A DNA stretch of 64,000 nucleotides from positions 1-64,000 of the forward strand of contig JACQXM010000040.1 in NCBI GenBank assembly GCA_016208685.1, written 5' to 3'. Shown one piece after another: positions 16,945-25,769 of this stretch. Position 1 is the first letter of the stretch; each line of letters begins with the position of its first letter. The notes beneath the pieces were generated by a model that worked only from the letters and a program-made list of their open reading frames with translations, was not told the DNA's origin and made no database searches. The stretch is from Planctomycetota bacterium (GTDB taxonomy: Bacteria > Planctomycetota > Phycisphaerae > UBA1845). The translations under genes and the position numbers were made by a program.

Positions 16945-17547
16945 CTACGCCGGCTGCACCTTCGCCTCGACCGGCAGGCGGTGCCGCGGTGTGGGGGGCG
17001 AGTCCGGCACCGCGGGCGCCGGAGCGGCCGACTTCGCGCTCACCTTCTGCGGAGAGACCACCATGGTCATCCGCCGCCCGTCCATCGCGGGCGCCCGCTC
17101 GACCTTCACCGTCGAGCCCAGCTCGGCGAGGATGGCCCCGAAGGCTTCCTGCGCGATCTCGCGATGGAAGCGCTCCCGCCCGCGGAAGAGCATGGTGAAC
17201 TGCACCTTGTGCCCGTTTTCCAGGAAGCCCCGGGCGTGGTTCAGCTTGATCATGCGGTCGTGGGCGTCCGTTTTGGGGCGCAGGCGGATTTCCTTGAGGG
17301 TGATGACGTGCCCGTGCCCCGCGACCTTCTGTCGTTTCTTCTTCTCGTACTGGTGCTTGCCGAAGTCCATGATGCGACACACCGGCGGTCGTTCCATGGG
17401 CGAGACCTCCACCAGATCCAACCCCACTTCCCGCGCCAGCGTCAGCGCCTCATGCGTGGGCATGACCCCCAGTTGCTCCTGTAGGTGGTTGATCACCCGC
17501 ACCGGTGAGATGCGAATCTGCTCGTTGAGACGAAGTGCTTTAGCGAT
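16945..17547 (-). CDS. infC: Translation initiation factor IF-3, apparent AUC start
   Basis: The 200-residue protein has the IF-3 N-domain (RLNEQIRISPVRVINHLQ, LDLVEVSPMERPPVCRIMDF) and C-domain (ITLKEIRLRPKTDAHDRMIK, KVQFTMLFRGRE). The N-terminal core is only complete if translation begins upstream of the first GTG (17502). The single in-frame stop upstream is TAG at 17554-17556. The only well-placed initiator after it is ATC at 17547, preceded by AAAGGTAGAAGG. infC genes are known for rare AUU-type starts that let IF-3 repress its own synthesis, so an AUC start fits. The tail (about 165-200) is a Pro/Ala-rich extension. It lies 43 bp after thrS, the classic thrS-infC order, but rpmI-rplT do not follow. 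Confidence 0.93.
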   Translation of the reverse strand: MAKALRLNEQIRISPVRVINHLQEQLGVMPTHEALTLAREVGLDLVEVSPMERPPVCRIMDFGKHQYEKKKRQKVAGHGHVITLKEIRLRPKTDAHDRMIKLNHARGFLENGHKVQFTMLFRGRERFHREIAQEAFGAILAELGSTVKVERAPAMDGRRMTMVVSPQKVSAKSAAPAPAVPDSPPTPRHRLPVEAKVQPA

Positions 17548-17590
17548 GGCCTTCTACCTTTCAATAGGCGCCGGGCGACCCTCCGGGCGG

Positions 17591-19795
17591 CTACGCGCCG
17601 CCCACGCGGGTACGCCCCTTGCTTTCTACCTCTGTGCGACAGGCACTGATGAAAGCGTCCAGGGTCATGTTCCCGACGCTCCGCCCGTCGCGATCGTTGA
17701 CGTTCACACTGCGTCCGGCGGTCTCCTGCTCGCCGACGACCAGGATGTAGTTGATCTTGGCATTCCGCAGGCGATGCTTCTTCGGGCCGATCTTCTCGCT
17801 GCTGGTGTCCAGTTCGGCGCGGAGGCCCGCCGCTTTGACGGTCTGATAGACCGAGGAGGCGTACTCGTCGCTTTTCTCGCTGACGGTCGCCACCGCCACC
17901 TGCACCGGTGAGAGCCACAGGGGGAAGGCGCCGGCGAAGTGCTCGATGAGGATGCCGACGAAGCGCTCCATGCTGCCGAACGGGGCGCGGTGGACCATGA
18001 CCGGCCGGTGCGGCGCGTTGTCCGAACCGATGTACGTCAGGTCGAAGCGCTCCGGGAGGTTGTAGTCGGCCTGCACCGTGCCGAGCTGCCAGTTGCGGCC
18101 GATGCAATCCTTGACCAGGAAGTCGATCTTCGGGCCGTAGAAGGCGGCTTCTCCGGGTTCCTCGGTGTATTGCATGCCGCTCTCGATGGCAGCCTGGCGG
18201 ATGGCGGCCTCCGCCTTTTTCCAGTTTTCGGGTGAACCGACGTACTTGTTGCTGGACTCATCTCGCAAACCGAGGCGCACGCGGTAATCATGCAGCCCCA
18301 GCGTCTCCAGCACGCTCCGCGTGAGCTTGACGGTGGTGGCGAGCTCCGCCGCAAGCTGGTCCGTGGTGCAGAACAGGTGGGCGTCGTCCTGCGTGAAGCC
18401 GCGCACCCGCGTCATGCCGCTGATTTCGCCGCTCTGTTCGAAACGGTAAACCGTGCCGTACTCCGCCAGGCGCACCGGAAGATCGCGGTAGCTGCGCTGG
18501 CGGGCGGCGTAAATCTGAATGTGGTGCGGACAGTTCATGGGCCTGAGCAGGTAACCCGGCTCATCCGTAAGCGCGGCGTAGAGCCGCTCGATCACCTGCT
18601 CCAGGGCGGCGTCGCCGCGCAGGCCCTCGAGCGTTCCCCAGGTGCCTTCCACCGCGCGAAGCATGCCGCGCACCGCCGCCAGCCCTTGGTCCCGCTCCGC
18701 CCCAGCCCGATCCTTCACGCGCAGCGCCAACTGGAGCACCCCCTGGATGGCCTTGCCGCGCTCCGTCTCGAACATGGCGGGGTATTGCGAGTCTTCGTAG
18801 TAGGGGTAGTGCCCGCTGGTGCGGTAGAGTCCGAGTTGTCCCACGTGCGGCGTGTAAACGAGGTCGTAGCCGAGCTTGAGCATCTCCTCGGTCAGGTACT
18901 GCTGGAGCTGCGTGCGTACCACGGCGCCCCTGGGCAGCCAGAGGATCAGGCCGCTGCCCACGGCTTCGCTGATGGCGAACAGCCCCAGCTCCTTGCCGAT
19001 GACGCGATGGTCACGCTTCTTCGCCTGCTCGAGCTGTTCGAGGTACGCGGCGAGTGACGCCTGCTTGAAGAACGCCGTTCCGTATAGCCGTTGCAAGGGC
19101 TGGTCGTTCACGTCGCCGCGGTAGTGCGAGCGGCTGACCTGGCGTACCTTGAAGGCCTTGATCAGGCCGGTCCGCGGAATGTGCGGGCCGCGACAGAGAT
19201 CCTCGAAGTCCTTGCCGCGGTTCTCCCCGGTAACGTAGAAGCTCAGTGTGTCTCCTTCGGCACGCTCCGCGTTGTCGACCTTGTAACGATTGCCTTCGTC
19301 GCGGAGCTTTTCCATCGCCGGTACACGCGGCATCTCGTAGCGGCAGAACGGCCGGTTCTCCTGCACCACCCGCGCCATCTCGGCCTCGATTCGCGGGATG
19401 TCGTCCGCGCTGACCGACCGGCCCAGGTCGATGTCGTAATAGAAACCGTCCTCGAGCGGAGGACCGTAGACGAGCTTGGTTTCAGGAAAGAGCCGGCACA
19501 CCGCCTCGGCCATGACGTGCGCCGCGCTGTGGCGCAGCACCATCAGGCTGTCGGGGTCGTCGTCCGACGCGGTGAGGATCTTCAGAGCGCAGTCTCCGGG
19601 AAGCGGACGGTCTAAGTCGTACACTTGCGTGTGGCCCGCGAAGCTGACACGCCCGGCGATCGCCGAACGGGCCAATCCCGGGCCGATGGCAGCGGCGATG
19701 TCGGCCGTGGTGGCGCCGGAGGGCGCTTCACGCTGCGAACCGTCCGGTAGAGTGACTTTCAGAGACTGCCTCCCAACAGTACGAACGACTTCCAA
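17591..19795 (-). CDS. thrS: Threonyl-tRNA synthetase with an internal insertion
   Basis: The 734-residue enzyme has an N-terminal TGS domain (about 10-72) and the editing domain with HSAAHVMAEAV (His89 and His93). The class II core includes YLLRPMNCPHHIQIYA, TRVRGFTQDDAHLFC and HRAPFGSMERFVGILIEHF, followed by the C-terminal anticodon domain. It is about 80-90 residues longer than usual. Most of the excess lies between PYYEDSQYPAMFE and the PMNCPHH motif, a helical insertion of roughly 75 residues. The start appears to be TTG, with GGACGGAG upstream; this is not certain. It has a 210-base leader after a good promoter. Confidence 0.95.
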   Translation of the reverse strand: MEVVRTVGRQSLKVTLPDGSQREAPSGATTADIAAAIGPGLARSAIAGRVSFAGHTQVYDLDRPLPGDCALKILTASDDDPDSLMVLRHSAAHVMAEAVCRLFPETKLVYGPPLEDGFYYDIDLGRSVSADDIPRIEAEMARVVQENRPFCRYEMPRVPAMEKLRDEGNRYKVDNAERAEGDTLSFYVTGENRGKDFEDLCRGPHIPRTGLIKAFKVRQVSRSHYRGDVNDQPLQRLYGTAFFKQASLAAYLEQLEQAKKRDHRVIGKELGLFAISEAVGSGLILWLPRGAVVRTQLQQYLTEEMLKLGYDLVYTPHVGQLGLYRTSGHYPYYEDSQYPAMFETERGKAIQGVLQLALRVKDRAGAERDQGLAAVRGMLRAVEGTWGTLEGLRGDAALEQVIERLYAALTDEPGYLLRPMNCPHHIQIYAARQRSYRDLPVRLAEYGTVYRFEQSGEISGMTRVRGFTQDDAHLFCTTDQLAAELATTVKLTRSVLETLGLHDYRVRLGLRDESSNKYVGSPENWKKAEAAIRQAAIESGMQYTEEPGEAAFYGPKIDFLVKDCIGRNWQLGTVQADYNLPERFDLTYIGSDNAPHRPVMVHRAPFGSMERFVGILIEHFAGAFPLWLSPVQVAVATVSEKSDEYASSVYQTVKAAGLRAELDTSSEKIGPKKHRLRNAKINYILVVGEQETAGRSVNVNDRDGRSVGNMTLDAFISACRTEVESKGRTRVGGA

Positions 19796-19904
19796 TGCGC
19801 TCCGTCCAAACGAAAAAGCGGCACAGCGCTGGCTGACGCACGAAAGCCCGTAGCTCCCTTACCAACCTGGAGCCGGTTCACGGACTAACATGTTTGGCGC
19901 GTCA

Positions 19905-20003
19905 TCAAGCGTTGAGCCGCTTCAGCAAACGTCGCGACCTTCCCAGTCGCGTGTTCAACACCTTAAGGTCGATGATCCGCCGTCTCCGATCGGGGCGGAT
20001 CAC
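19905..20003 (-). CDS. Possible 32-aa basic leader ORF upstream of thrS
   Basis: A GTG-initiated frame of 32 codons lies directly after the thrS promoter, preceded by GTAAGGGT. The peptide is very basic, with the stretches PDRRRRIIDLKVLNTR and GRSRRLLKRLNA. It has neither the Thr run of an attenuator leader nor a recognised family. It may be a chance frame in a long 5' leader. Confidence 0.25.
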   Translation of the reverse strand: MIRPDRRRRIIDLKVLNTRLGRSRRLLKRLNA

Positions 20004-20014
20004 ACCCTTACTTC

Positions 20015-20042
20015 AATATAACACATCGGCATGACCGGTCAA
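20015..20042 (-). promoter_or_regulatory. Sigma-70-type promoter of thrS-infC
   Basis: Reading leftward, TTGACC (20042-20037), a 16-base spacer and TATATT (20020-20015) make a near-consensus promoter. The leader to the ThrRS start is about 210 bases. It contains a GATCCGCC/GGCGGATC hairpin. No T-box sequence was recognised. Confidence 0.6.
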
Positions 20043-20187
20043 GGGAATTCGCTCACGTTGCGCGAACCTCTCGTACCGCTCCCCGGGTCCACGGGCCGGT
20101 CCCCCACGCCCCAGAACCAGGCCGGCTCGCGGCGGCACGGGACGGGCCTGCACCGGGGCCATCGCCGCCCCGATGCCGGTCACGGGT

Positions 20188-20310
20188 TCACGCCTGGCCG
20201 AACAGATTCCCCAGGAAACCGCCGAACAGCGTGGTGATGATGGCGCTGAGGAACGCCGCCAACTGGGTCAGGAACTCCGTCGAGGTCAGAAACCCATCGA
20301 TATCGAGCAT
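20188..20310 (-). CDS. 40-aa small membrane protein
   Basis: A 40-codon frame runs from ATG 20310 to TGA 20188, with GAAGGGAG eight bases upstream. The peptide starts MLDIDGFLTSTEFLTQ. It continues as one hydrophobic helix (LAAFLSAIITTLFGGFLGNL) and ends FGQA. The strong ribosome binding site, the clean hydrophobic span and the Gly zipper-like spacing support a real small transmembrane protein. No family was recognised. It lies between the amidohydrolase and thrS on the same strand, 104 bases after the amidohydrolase stop. Confidence 0.6.
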   Translation of the reverse strand: MLDIDGFLTSTEFLTQLAAFLSAIITTLFGGFLGNLFGQA

Positions 20311-20413
20311 GGCCGACTCCCTTCAATCAGGACCGGACGACCAGTATACCCCGGGCTCGCGGACGGCCAACCGCGGAAATCCGATCTGGCAAGCGCCCCG
20401 GCGGAGCGGTCGC

Positions 20414-23400
20414 TCATCGGCCCGTCAGGCCTTTCGGCCCCCTGAGCGAGGCTGCCGGCGGGGGGAGCTTGGGCGCGGGGCGATTCCTGAACTTCTCGTA
20501 GGTCTCGGTGTGCATGCTGGTGAGCTCGATAGGACGGCCATCGATGAACATGTGCGTCACTACGCTGGAAGTTTGAAGCGGCGAGTCGGTTACGACAATC
20601 AGGTCCGCCTGCTTGCCGACCTCGATGGAACCGATGCGATCCGCCAGCCCGAGAATGGTCGCGGCCCCCAGGGTCACGGCGTATTCTCCCCGTTCCGGTG
20701 GCAATCCGTGGGCCACCGCCATCCCCGCCTGCGTCCCCAGGTTATATGCTTCCGCAGCGCTTTCGGAAGCGAACGCGAACGCCACGCCGGCGCGATCCAA
20801 CTCTGCGGCACAACGGTAGACCGAGTCCCACGGCTCGAACTCGCTGTCCGGGTAGCTCAAGGGAGTGCCGAGCAGGACCGGGATTTTCTTCCGTGCCAAC
20901 GTCTCCGCCACCTTCCAGGCCTCCTTCGCCCCGGCCAGCACGCAGCGGAGCGCGTGCTTCTCAGCGAATTCAATGGAGTCGAGGATCGACTTGACGGCCT
21001 CGGCGCGAAACACTACGGGCTTCTCCCCGCGGACGTACGGAACCATCGCCGCCAGCGCCAGGTCCACGTCGAAGTCCGCCGTCGCGTCATCCGGTGGAAG
21101 GGCCCCAACGCGGGCGTAGTGCTTGGCGCGGGCGAAGAAGTCGTCGAGCTCCTTTGTGGCCTTCTTATGCTCGGCGATCAGCTTGTTGCGCGGCTCCACT
21201 TCCTCGGGCAGGTGGACCGGCAGGCTGGGCACGCGCATGTGCAACGCCCAGGCGTCGGAGATCAGCAGCTCGGGCGCCGTCCAGCCATCGAGGTGGATGA
21301 TGGCGCTTTGCCCGGCGATCCGCGCTCCGTCCGGCTTCACGAGCGCCGTCGTGATGCCTGCGGTACGCGCGATGCGTAGGTGCGCGCTGTGCGGATGAAC
21401 GGCGCTGGCGGCGCGAACGTGGGGGTTGAACAGCCCCAGCTCGCTGTTGTCGCGCGTGGATCGCAGGGAATCGATCTCCAGCAGGCCCAGCGGTCCACCG
21501 GCGTCGATGAGCCCCGGGTACACATGGCGGCCATTCGCGTCGATCACGCCTGCGCCGGGGGGAACGGCGGCGTCGCTGCCTACGGCGTGGATCTTGTCAT
21601 CCACAATGACGATGGTCCCGCGCTTGATGACCGGGCCCGCCATGGTGTGGATGGTGGCGTTGACGATGGCATACGCGCGGTGCGGGGTCGTGGGAATCGT
21701 GCGATCGACCTCGCCGACGCCGCGGAAGCGGAGGTCCGCGGCCACGGGCTGCGGGCGGGGATCCTCGAAGTACACCTCGCCCTCAATCAGGGTCATCACG
21801 CACTTGCTGTAGGTGTTCAGCGGATGTCCGTTGAAAATGGCAACGTCGGCGTCCTTGCCCACTTCCAGACTACCGATGCGGTGCTCGAGCTGGAGTTGCA
21901 TCGCCGGGTTAATGGTGACCAGGCGCAGCGCCTGGTTCTCCGTCAGGCCGCCCCAGCGGACCGACTTGGCCGCCTCCTGGTTCAAGTAGCGAATGGTCGC
22001 CGCCGAGTCCGAATTCACGGAGGCGCTGACGCCTTGCACCGTCATCATTGCCGCGTTGTGCGGTAACGCGCCGTAAGCTTCCACCTTGTACGCCCAATCC
22101 GCGGCAAAGGTCGACGCCCCGCATCCGTGCCGCGCGATCTCCGGAATGACCCGATAACCCTCGAGTACGTGGTGCAGCGTGCCGATCCGGATGCCGTACT
22201 CCTCGGCCACCGCAAGCAACCGCAGGATCTCGTCGGAGCGGTAGCAGTGCGCGTGGACCGTCATGTCGCCGGAGAGCACGTCGGCCAGAGCCTCCAGCCG
22301 CAGGTCGTGCCGAGGGAGCGGCAGATCCCGTCCCGCCTGCGTCGCCGCGTTGTACTCGTCCCACTCCTTGCGGTACACGCTCGCCGCCTCGAAGGCCGTG
22401 CGTAACGTAGTCTCAACCCCCATCCGGCTGCCCGGGTATCGCTTGTCCCATTGGGACGGGAAGTTCGCCTGGACCACGTTCTCTCCCAGAGCGAACTTGA
22501 TCACGCGCGGCGCGTCGGGGATGAGCATCTCCGCCGCCGGGCGTTCGTACTTGAGCTTCACCACAACGTTCTGGCCGCCGATGGGGTTGGCGGACCCGTG
22601 CATGACGTGGTGCGTCGTCGCTCCTCCAGCGAGGGCACGGTAGATGCCCACGTCGTGGGGATCAATGACGTCGGCGATGCGAACCTCGGCGCTGATCGCC
22701 AGGGGCGATTCGTTCACCGCATCCACGCCCAGGTGGGAGTGGCAGTCGACGATTCCCGGAAGCACGTAGCGGCCGGCCGCGTCGACGATCGGAACCTCGG
22801 GCGGTGCCGTAATGTCGGCGCCGATGGCGGCGATTTTGCCGTCCCGAACCAGAACCGACGCGCGTGCGAGCGCCGGCGACGTGACCGGAATGACCGTCGC
22901 ATCCTTGATCAGCACTGTCCCGCCGGTTCGCGTCGTCGCGAATCGATCCGCCTTGAGTTCTACCTCCCACGCAGCGCCATCGGCACTTGCCGGCGAGGCG
23001 GTCGAATCGGGGCCCGGCTTGGACGCCGGAGCACCGGCGGGCGGCACCGCGGGTTCGGTGGGCGGGGCGTCGGATTCCTCCAGCCTCCGGCGGCGCTCGA
23101 ATTTGCGGAGCGCTTCCTGGTCCACCTCGATCCGCTTACCGAGGATGAACAGCATCGCGACCTTGGCTCCCGGATCGCGGAGCGGAGCCGTGAGTACGGT
23201 CAGGTCGGCCCGGGCGCCGCGACGTACCGTGCCAACCTGCTCGCCAAGTCCAAAGAGCGAGGCGGCGTTTGCGGTGAGGCCGGCAACGGCGGCGGCCTCG
23301 GGCAAACCGCGGTCCATCACCAGGCGGAGATTCTTGAACAGGTCGGCCGGTGCTTTCAGGTCGCGGGTGCGCAGGGCGAAAGGGATTCCGGCCTCGTGCA

Positions 23401-24556
23401 GCCGGACCAGGTTGGAGACCTGCTCTTCCCAAAGGCGCCGGCGTTCCTGCCGGAGCCTGGGGGGTTCGAAGCGTCCTTCCTCCAGCTTGGCCTTGCGCGC
23501 CAGGTCGGTTTCTCCGGTCGCCGACTCCGCCGGCGAAGCACCGCCTCGCGGACCGGCGCCCGGGCCGTCGCCCGCCGCAGGCTTCTTACCGTACTCCGGC
23601 TCTTCGTCGAATTTCAGGCTGACGACCAGCGGCACCCGTTCCGCGCGCAGGCGGTCGACGACCTTCCACGCCTCCTTCGCGCCGACGATGACGACATCCA
23701 TATTGAACTCGCGGGCCAGATCGAGGGCGCGGTTGATCTCGTTGTCGGTGTTGGCCTCGAAGAACAAGCGCTGTCCGCGCGCCAGGAGCGGCTGCAAGGC
23801 GTCGAGCGCGGCGTCGACAGGCACGGGTTCAGCGGCCGTGGGATGCCGTTGCTCGAACTTCTGGAGCTTCGCATGTCGCCGGGCGTCGCCGAACACCTGC
23901 CGGAATTGGGCGAAGATACCCAAAAGCGACTCGGGGTAGTCGCCGTCCTCCCCCGTGGTGAACGACCCGTGCATGCCCAGGTCGGCGGCGAGCACCGACC
24001 GGCGGATCGGCGCCCCCGAGAGTTGCATGACGGCGCCGGTCCAGGCAAGCAGCCCGTCGCGCGGGGCGATCAGCGCCGAGGTGAACCCCGCGCCGCGATG
24101 TTCCAGAAGTTGCGATTCGTTGGGCACGTACTGTTCCAATGCGCGGGCTTGCGGCCGTACGCCCCTCCGGTCCGCGAAGCGGGTCGCGGCCGGGGGCCCC
24201 TGGCGCGGATCCGGCACGACGTCCTCGGTCCGCGACCGTTCCTCGGGAGGGCGCTTCGTGTCGCTGATGCCCAGGTGGGTTTGCGCGTCGAGGAAGCCGG
24301 CGTACACGTACAGGCCGCTGCCGTCGATCCGTTCCGCGACCAGGGGGACCTCCAGGTTCGCCCCTGCGTCGACGATGCGGCCCTCGAAGATGAGCACGGT
24401 GGCGTTTTCGACAACCGTTCCGGGCGAGGGAATCAGCGTTACGCTGGTAAGCGCGATGGGGGTCTCGAACTCCGCCGCCGCGTGCTCCGCAGGCAGGAGG
24501 AACGACGCCGCGACAACCGCCACCACCGCCCGCCGCACCGCCCGTTGTACGCTCAT
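20414..24556 (-). CDS. Exported triple amidohydrolase-domain protein
   Basis: This 1380-residue protein carries a signal peptide (about 1-28, ending AEHAAA) and three successive imidazolonepropionase-like amidohydrolase domains. Only the middle one has the metal-binding HxH (GIVDCHSHLGVD, His606 and His608) and a later VHAHCYRSDEI histidine pair. In the first domain the site reads GFLDAQTHLG; in the third it reads GLIDAGGPLG. Each domain keeps the flanking beta-sandwich signatures such as IGSLEVGKDADVAIFNGHPL and IGSIEVGKQADLIVVTDSPL. Domains 1 and 3 are thus probably structural or regulatory. A Pro/Ala linker lies at about 495-530. The protein is probably periplasmic; the substrate (cyclic amide or peptide) is unknown. 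Confidence 0.9.
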   Translation of the reverse strand: MSVQRAVRRAVVAVVAASFLLPAEHAAAEFETPIALTSVTLIPSPGTVVENATVLIFEGRIVDAGANLEVPLVAERIDGSGLYVYAGFLDAQTHLGISDTKRPPEERSRTEDVVPDPRQGPPAATRFADRRGVRPQARALEQYVPNESQLLEHRGAGFTSALIAPRDGLLAWTGAVMQLSGAPIRRSVLAADLGMHGSFTTGEDGDYPESLLGIFAQFRQVFGDARRHAKLQKFEQRHPTAAEPVPVDAALDALQPLLARGQRLFFEANTDNEINRALDLAREFNMDVVIVGAKEAWKVVDRLRAERVPLVVSLKFDEEPEYGKKPAAGDGPGAGPRGGASPAESATGETDLARKAKLEEGRFEPPRLRQERRRLWEEQVSNLVRLHEAGIPFALRTRDLKAPADLFKNLRLVMDRGLPEAAAVAGLTANAASLFGLGEQVGTVRRGARADLTVLTAPLRDPGAKVAMLFILGKRIEVDQEALRKFERRRRLEESDAPPTEPAVPPAGAPASKPGPDSTASPASADGAAWEVELKADRFATTRTGGTVLIKDATVIPVTSPALARASVLVRDGKIAAIGADITAPPEVPIVDAAGRYVLPGIVDCHSHLGVDAVNESPLAISAEVRIADVIDPHDVGIYRALAGGATTHHVMHGSANPIGGQNVVVKLKYERPAAEMLIPDAPRVIKFALGENVVQANFPSQWDKRYPGSRMGVETTLRTAFEAASVYRKEWDEYNAATQAGRDLPLPRHDLRLEALADVLSGDMTVHAHCYRSDEILRLLAVAEEYGIRIGTLHHVLEGYRVIPEIARHGCGASTFAADWAYKVEAYGALPHNAAMMTVQGVSASVNSDSAATIRYLNQEAAKSVRWGGLTENQALRLVTINPAMQLQLEHRIGSLEVGKDADVAIFNGHPLNTYSKCVMTLIEGEVYFEDPRPQPVAADLRFRGVGEVDRTIPTTPHRAYAIVNATIHTMAGPVIKRGTIVIVDDKIHAVGSDAAVPPGAGVIDANGRHVYPGLIDAGGPLGLLEIDSLRSTRDNSELGLFNPHVRAASAVHPHSAHLRIARTAGITTALVKPDGARIAGQSAIIHLDGWTAPELLISDAWALHMRVPSLPVHLPEEVEPRNKLIAEHKKATKELDDFFARAKHYARVGALPPDDATADFDVDLALAAMVPYVRGEKPVVFRAEAVKSILDSIEFAEKHALRCVLAGAKEAWKVAETLARKKIPVLLGTPLSYPDSEFEPWDSVYRCAAELDRAGVAFAFASESAAEAYNLGTQAGMAVAHGLPPERGEYAVTLGAATILGLADRIGSIEVGKQADLIVVTDSPLQTSSVVTHMFIDGRPIELTSMHTETYEKFRNRPAPKLPPPAASLRGPKGLTGR

Positions 24557-24651
24557 TCGCCGTCCCTTCGAGAAACACCGCGCTCTTGACCGTGGTCGGT
24601 CGCCTTGCCATCATCACCCCGGCACGAATACTCAGCAGGGAGCCGTGGAAT

Positions 24652-25212
24652 ATGATTAAGGCCGTCGACCTTCGCAAGGGCAGGACCATCGTACATGAGG
24701 GGGAAATCTGCGTCGTCCATGAGGCCCAGCACGTGGCCAAAGGCAACAAGCGCAGCTACATGCAGACCAAGATCAAGAACCTCAAATCCGGGGTGATGAG
24801 CGACGTGCGGTTCAACGTTGACGACCGCGTGGAGATTCCCTTCGTGGAATCGCGCGAATACCAGTTCCTCTACAAGGAGGGGGAGCGGTTCGTGGTCATG
24901 GACCTGGAGTCTTACGATCAGATTCCGGTAAGCGCCGACGTAGTGGGGGAGGGGGCGCAGTGGCTTAAGCCCAACGAGAAGGTGACCTGCCAGCTCTACA
25001 ACGGGCAGATGATCTCCTTTGAGCTCCCCTTCGTGGTGGAATTGAAGATCGTCGACACGCCTCCCGTGGTGCGCGGGTCCACCGCCACCAACCAGCTTAA
25101 GGACGCGGTGCTGGAGACCGGCGCGCGTATTCGCGTGCCTCCCTTCCTGGAGGAGGGGGTCGTAGTGCGCGTGGACACGCGCACCGGCGAGTACGTGGAG
25201 CGCGCCAAGTAG
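24652..25212 (+). CDS. efp: Elongation factor P
   Basis: The 186-residue protein relieves ribosome stalling at polyproline. The three beta-barrel domains are complete: KAVDLRKGRTIVHEGEICVV, then EYQFLYKEGERFVVMDLESY, then the C-terminal signature RGSTATNQLKDAVLETGARI and VPPFLEEGVVVRVDTRTGEY. The tip loop reads AKGNKRSY (residues 29-36). By alignment with PGKGQAF the residue at the modified-lysine position is Asn32, flanked by Lys30 and Lys33. Modification chemistry is therefore unclear. It is divergent from the amidohydrolase gene, with 95 bp between them. Confidence 0.95.
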   Translation: MIKAVDLRKGRTIVHEGEICVVHEAQHVAKGNKRSYMQTKIKNLKSGVMSDVRFNVDDRVEIPFVESREYQFLYKEGERFVVMDLESYDQIPVSADVVGEGAQWLKPNEKVTCQLYNGQMISFELPFVVELKIVDTPPVVRGSTATNQLKDAVLETGARIRVPPFLEEGVVVRVDTRTGEYVERAK

Positions 25213-25428
25213 CGTTCCAGCGTCACGCATCGACGCCCGCGCCGCGGCGCATCGCGGCCTCGATGCGCCAAACGGCGCGGCGCACCACGTGAAAAAAATC
25301 AGATTTTGAAAAATTTTTTCCTCCCGCGCCGCGCGGTGGCACGCGTTGCGCCGCGGCTTGCCCCGCCGTTCCGCGCCCCGAGCCGGCGGCACGGCGCGCG
25401 GCGGCACCGCGCGGCGCAGCGGAGCGAA

Positions 25429-25449
25429 GGATGCCACGATGTGGCATCC
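25429..25449. promoter_or_regulatory. Perfect inverted repeat GGATGCCAC-N3-GTGGCATCC
   Basis: Two perfect 9-base arms are separated by GAT. The size and symmetry fit a dimeric regulator's operator, or a small hairpin. Confidence 0.45.
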
Positions 25450-25684
25450 ATGAACGCGGCTCCGGCGGGCGCGCCGGCAGCGCTCCGCGGAGCGCCGCCG
25501 GGTGCGCCCGCACGGTGGGGGCGGCGTCGCGCTGCGGGGCAGGGGCGGACGGCCCCGGACAGGGCGAAACTGCTTGTTTTTCAAGGGTTTGAGGCCCCTT
25601 CCGTGTTTCGCTGCGGGCGCGGGCCGCGCCGCCGGCAACGTGCGAACGGCACCGGCGCCGGGCGCGGCGCCAGCGACCACAGCG

Positions 25685-25699
25685 TGCCACCATCTGGCA
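25685..25699. promoter_or_regulatory. Inverted repeat TGCCA-N5-TGGCA
   Basis: It shares the TGCCA half-site with the dyads at 25429 and 25750. Confidence 0.35.
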
Positions 25700-25749
25700 G
25701 TCCGACCGTCCGCCGGCGAACCGTCAGTGCCGTCGCCCGACCGGCGGGA

Positions 25750-25769
25750 AGTGCCATATATGCGGCACT
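25750..25769. promoter_or_regulatory. Inverted repeat AGTGCC-N8-GGCACT
   Basis: A third dyad with a TGCC/GGCA core lies about 110 bases upstream of the mini-gene promoter. Its centre is ATATATGC. Confidence 0.35.

Noticed and set aside
19796..20014. T-box riboswitch in the thrS leader
   Set aside because: No T-box sequence, specifier loop or terminator/antiterminator pair could be recognised.
22451..24589. Long plus-strand frame opposite the triple amidohydrolase
   Set aside because: It is rich in Arg/Gly/Val, lacks any family motif and lies fully antisense to a convincing gene; high GC content produces such shadows.
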